Shown here: positions 63,301 through 64,000 of the stretch, piece after piece
Layout of the letters: each line of letters begins with the position of its first letter
Numbering within the stretch: position 1 is the stretch's first letter
Source of the DNA: Fretibacter sp964410285
GTDB taxonomy: Bacteria; Pseudomonadota; Alphaproteobacteria; Caulobacterales; Maricaulaceae
DNA: 64,000 bases
Direction: 5' to 3'
NCBI GenBank assembly: GCA_964410285.1
Contig: CAYPFR010000005.1
Location: 62,001-126,000 of the forward strand
Notes under the pieces: generated by a model
Database searches by the model: none
What the model saw: the letters and a program-made list of their open reading frames with translations, nothing else
Told to the model about the DNA's origin: nothing
Position numbers and translations under genes: made by a program

Positions 63301-63760
63301 AAACGCAAATGGTCAATATGAAAAGGGAGAAGAGCGGATCGATGGCGCGAGCTTGCGCTTGAACGGCGATAGCCTTGATGAAGAAGCCCGTGCGATATCT
63401 ACCAGTTTCGGGCAATATGCCTTTGATGACCTCGTGGGCGGACTTTATGAAATCACTGTTCTTGACCAGCCAAAGTTAGGCCTAAAGGCAGGCAAACCTA
63501 TAGCGATTGACCTTGATGCGCATGACAGGCTGATGGCTCGCATTGCGGTCCCCGTATTGCGGACGGCGCCGAGTGACACCCAAGTCGCAAAAACACCCGT
63601 TAAAACGGCGAGTATGCCGCGCGCGCCGCCGCAGATTAAAAAAGAACAAGACGGCTTGGCTGCGGATCATCCCGCTGCCAATCCAATTGAAAGTGCTGCC
63701 TCCACCAATGAGGGTAAGGCGCCGAAAATTGCAACGAATACCAGTGAGCCAGCCCCGTAA
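60341..63760 (+). CDS. Large surface protein: two CuAO-N-like modules, barrel-like region, two SdrD-B-like modules
   Basis: The protein has 1139 residues, from GTG 60341 with GGAG eight bases upstream. A signal peptide or anchor lies at 20-50 (MAFAQ). Residues 100-220 and 228-347 are two copies of a copper-amine-oxidase-N-like module, seen in LYVNAMPIFSALNNDVEYDD against VLILPLLPIAEALGHDVTVLD, each followed by VRR. From about 370 to 875 alternating short strands such as FHIGLDTINRVDADFRV and GLQLDGRFDF suggest an outer membrane barrel, with GDYSADHRELDGVGLRRIRGV near 433-453 faintly usher-like. Two SdrD-B/CnaB-like modules follow: FIDENRDGI near 888 and FIDENANGQ near 984, EF-hand-like calcium loops. 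The last 65 residues are Pro/Lys/Ala-rich. Function is unknown; adhesin, exporter or usher are candidates. Confidence 0.7.
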   Translation: MLRPYTQSKQFSKKYNETSILRAVFIVIYLVFSVILTGFGIWPAGNMAFAQDAVKTAEITQEAAVSPPDAAYPEGKKREVEPKPAAAPETKIINTTLIAEIDTTITVTLDGQTLESTEVHRTEKGALYVNAMPIFSALNNDVEYDDVSKALIVRRSQDNVVMELYTETGIVKANGKALGKLRHFGEIKDGRYLLTPNAIAVMSGANGRFDQDSKTFNFKLDPRLKVATGFDIIVNGLSLGNLNPEPKSVGPVLILPLLPIAEALGHDVTVLDASQDVRVRRAQDSAEFELNLETGLVKLRGVPYGITKDVTYIDATNLLLPVNAIETLTGTNIRVEGGTSRILVDLDERLSGAIKPGELVDDVAAKEPFTPETLSFHIGLDTINRVDADFRVKKLNGRVRYETPDLPRNGAELQPSWLSLDFAHVNGVTGTIGDYSADHRELDGVGLRRIRGVSAVKETKKGRWALAAGAPTNGARQISEDQSRLTFGGVAAGARFQSREGWEAGLSYKKDSLSSDQMAVLSAISGHLGREKDKKIQWDARGDLGYFNGPARENSLDIRASVSGRYDLTPSLTFDANASYEGAEFLRSRLTAETLAEQISGTFNPDDLQDEEDFQLVPDTRRLGIDQFTIGTSIRLTPNKTLGLLNNPAASIRAQKTVSGFVKGTSQQVTIDSIGASVATSLADTGVSISADINAFAQTFADDAEKVTGRGFSARAYKQFESVTVRAQYLNSVRGDQKKRESAALTATTRSFNVPLGKEAGLSVAPSATALWTPEATSLRAGVIANFNSGQLLGQKTRLEASLGVLQSIGSGGGNNNAPSNQTDKFLNITLARRMRIGKNMALGLSYRNNLEGDQRFGLQLDGRFDFNEKRKYKQTLDGRGVLKGRAFIDENRDGIKQENEVAVPNALVRLKGTRMALRTDKGGFFTIQNIKVGLYDVQIDGRSLPLGYSMAMEGQTRVSIHDGRISDVPMPIVQRGQIRGFTFIDENANGQYEKGEERIDGASLRLNGDSLDEEARAISTSFGQYAFDDLVGGLYEITVLDQPKLGLKAGKPIAIDLDAHDRLMARIAVPVLRTAPSDTQVAKTPVKTASMPRAPPQIKKEQDGLAADHPAANPIESAASTNEGKAPKIATNTSEPAP

Positions 63761-63782
63761 AACGGGTTAGCCGCACCATAAC

Positions 63783-63811
63783 TGGCGGGCCGTCGTGCCC
63801 GCCATTTTTTT
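63783..63811 (+). terminator. Rho-independent terminator of the surface-protein operon
   Basis: TGGCGGGC and GCCCGCCA pair perfectly across six bases and lead into seven T residues, 22 bp after the stop. Confidence 0.92.
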
Positions 63812-63837
63812 GCCTGTTTAAACCTTGCGCGGCGGCC

Positions 63838-64000
63838 TCATATGAAACGAACGCGGATAGGCTCTAGCCCCTCAATCCCGCCTGATAGTTCGTCACCCGC
63901 AATCACGGGGCCAACGCCGCTGGGCGTACCCGTATAGATTAAATCACCAGCTTTCAGGTCCATATCTTCGCTCAGGTTTTGGATAATCTCATCAACAGGC
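63838..64000 (-). CDS. Fumarylacetoacetate hydrolase family protein, C-terminal end only
   Basis: The reverse strand is open from the right window edge to TGA at 63838-63840, giving 54 codons. DLKAGDLIYTGTPSGVGPV followed by GD is the C-terminal signature of FAH-family hydrolases/isomerases, which break C-C bonds in aromatic and sugar-acid pathways. The active-site metal residues and the start lie outside the window. Confidence 0.85.
   Translation of the reverse strand, partial: PVDEIIQNLSEDMDLKAGDLIYTGTPSGVGPVIAGDELSGGIEGLEPIRVRFI

Overview
This window reads as a chromosomal segment of an alphaproteobacterium with GC around the low 50s by eye. The evidence is a C4-pathway 5-aminolevulinate synthase next to a HemB of the DxALDPYTxxGHDG type, the bamE / cytochrome bc1-chaperone / plsX-fabH-ihfA-merR block, the ppx-rlmE and guaB-rsmB-guaA neighbourhoods, a Caulobacter-type CC0125/CC1285 lipoprotein, a two-gene methylmalonyl-CoA mutase and a TakP-like TRAP transporter. 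A marine relative of the Caulobacterales/Hyphomonadaceae/Robiginitomaculum group would fit, but that placement is inference. Apart from two tRNA genes, nearly everything is protein-coding. I saw no insertion sequence, prophage, CRISPR array or rRNA operon.

Layout. 1-7.9 kb: an exported PD40-propeller protein cut by the window edge, an M28 peptidase overlapping or abutting a fatty-acid desaturase gene, beta-carbonic anhydrase, GST, Coq4, and a GFA / PqqB-like lipoprotein pair. 7.9-13.5 kb: methylmalonyl-CoA mutase (scpA plus a short mutA), ferredoxin-NADP reductase and RluD. 13.8-16.4 kb: a TonB-dependent receptor with a strong terminator. 16.5-20.1 kb: molybdenum cofactor genes moeA / mocA-moaD-moaE-moaB-moaC, without moaA. 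20.2-22.9 kb: a thiolase / SDR / MaoC acyl-CoA module. 23.0-27.6 kb: bamE diverging from the bc1 chaperone, then plsX-fabH-ihfA-merR. 27.6-33.8 kb: tRNA-Pro, heme A synthase, an unknown lipoprotein, rplM-rpsI, argC, a CC0125-type lipoprotein and a DHH protein. 33.8-39.9 kb: a minus-strand run of SLC13 permease, bpt and a TRAP transporter. 40-46 kb: a beta-hydroxyacid dehydrogenase, divergent hemB/hemA, glyA, a CaiB-family gene and tRNA-Phe. 46.2-54.9 kb: feoAB, transketolase plus a small phosphatase-like gene, SulP, ppx-rlmE. 55-59.5 kb: guaB-rsmB-guaA. 59.5-63.8 kb: a 430-bp AT-rich structured spacer, then a two-gene surface-protein operon. A FAH-family gene is cut by the right edge.

The genes form coherent sets. 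Branched-chain/propionyl and fatty-acid catabolism is represented by mutase, thiolase, SDR, MaoC, a CaiB racemase-like protein and a hydroxyisobutyrate dehydrogenase-like enzyme. Heme and respiratory maturation is represented by hemA, hemB, ctaA, the bc1 chaperone, Coq4 and FeoAB. Envelope lipid and protein assembly is represented by plsX, fabH, the desaturase and bamE.

Three things stand out. (1) guaA, normally needed for GMP synthesis, carries an in-frame TAA inside a 24-bp patch that is almost pure A/T and exactly replaces eight codons, while both flanks stay in frame. (2) An operon encodes a small Cys-containing secreted protein and a 1139-residue surface protein with two CuAO-N-like modules, a long barrel-like region and two SdrD-B-like modules, behind a leader of stacked hairpins and a perfect palindrome. 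(3) Several enzymes lack expected residues or domains: a His-to-Asp change in the M28 metal site, a Gly in place of the MBL Zn2 Asp, and a MutA without its C-terminal B12-like domain. All product names come from reading motifs; no database search was run.
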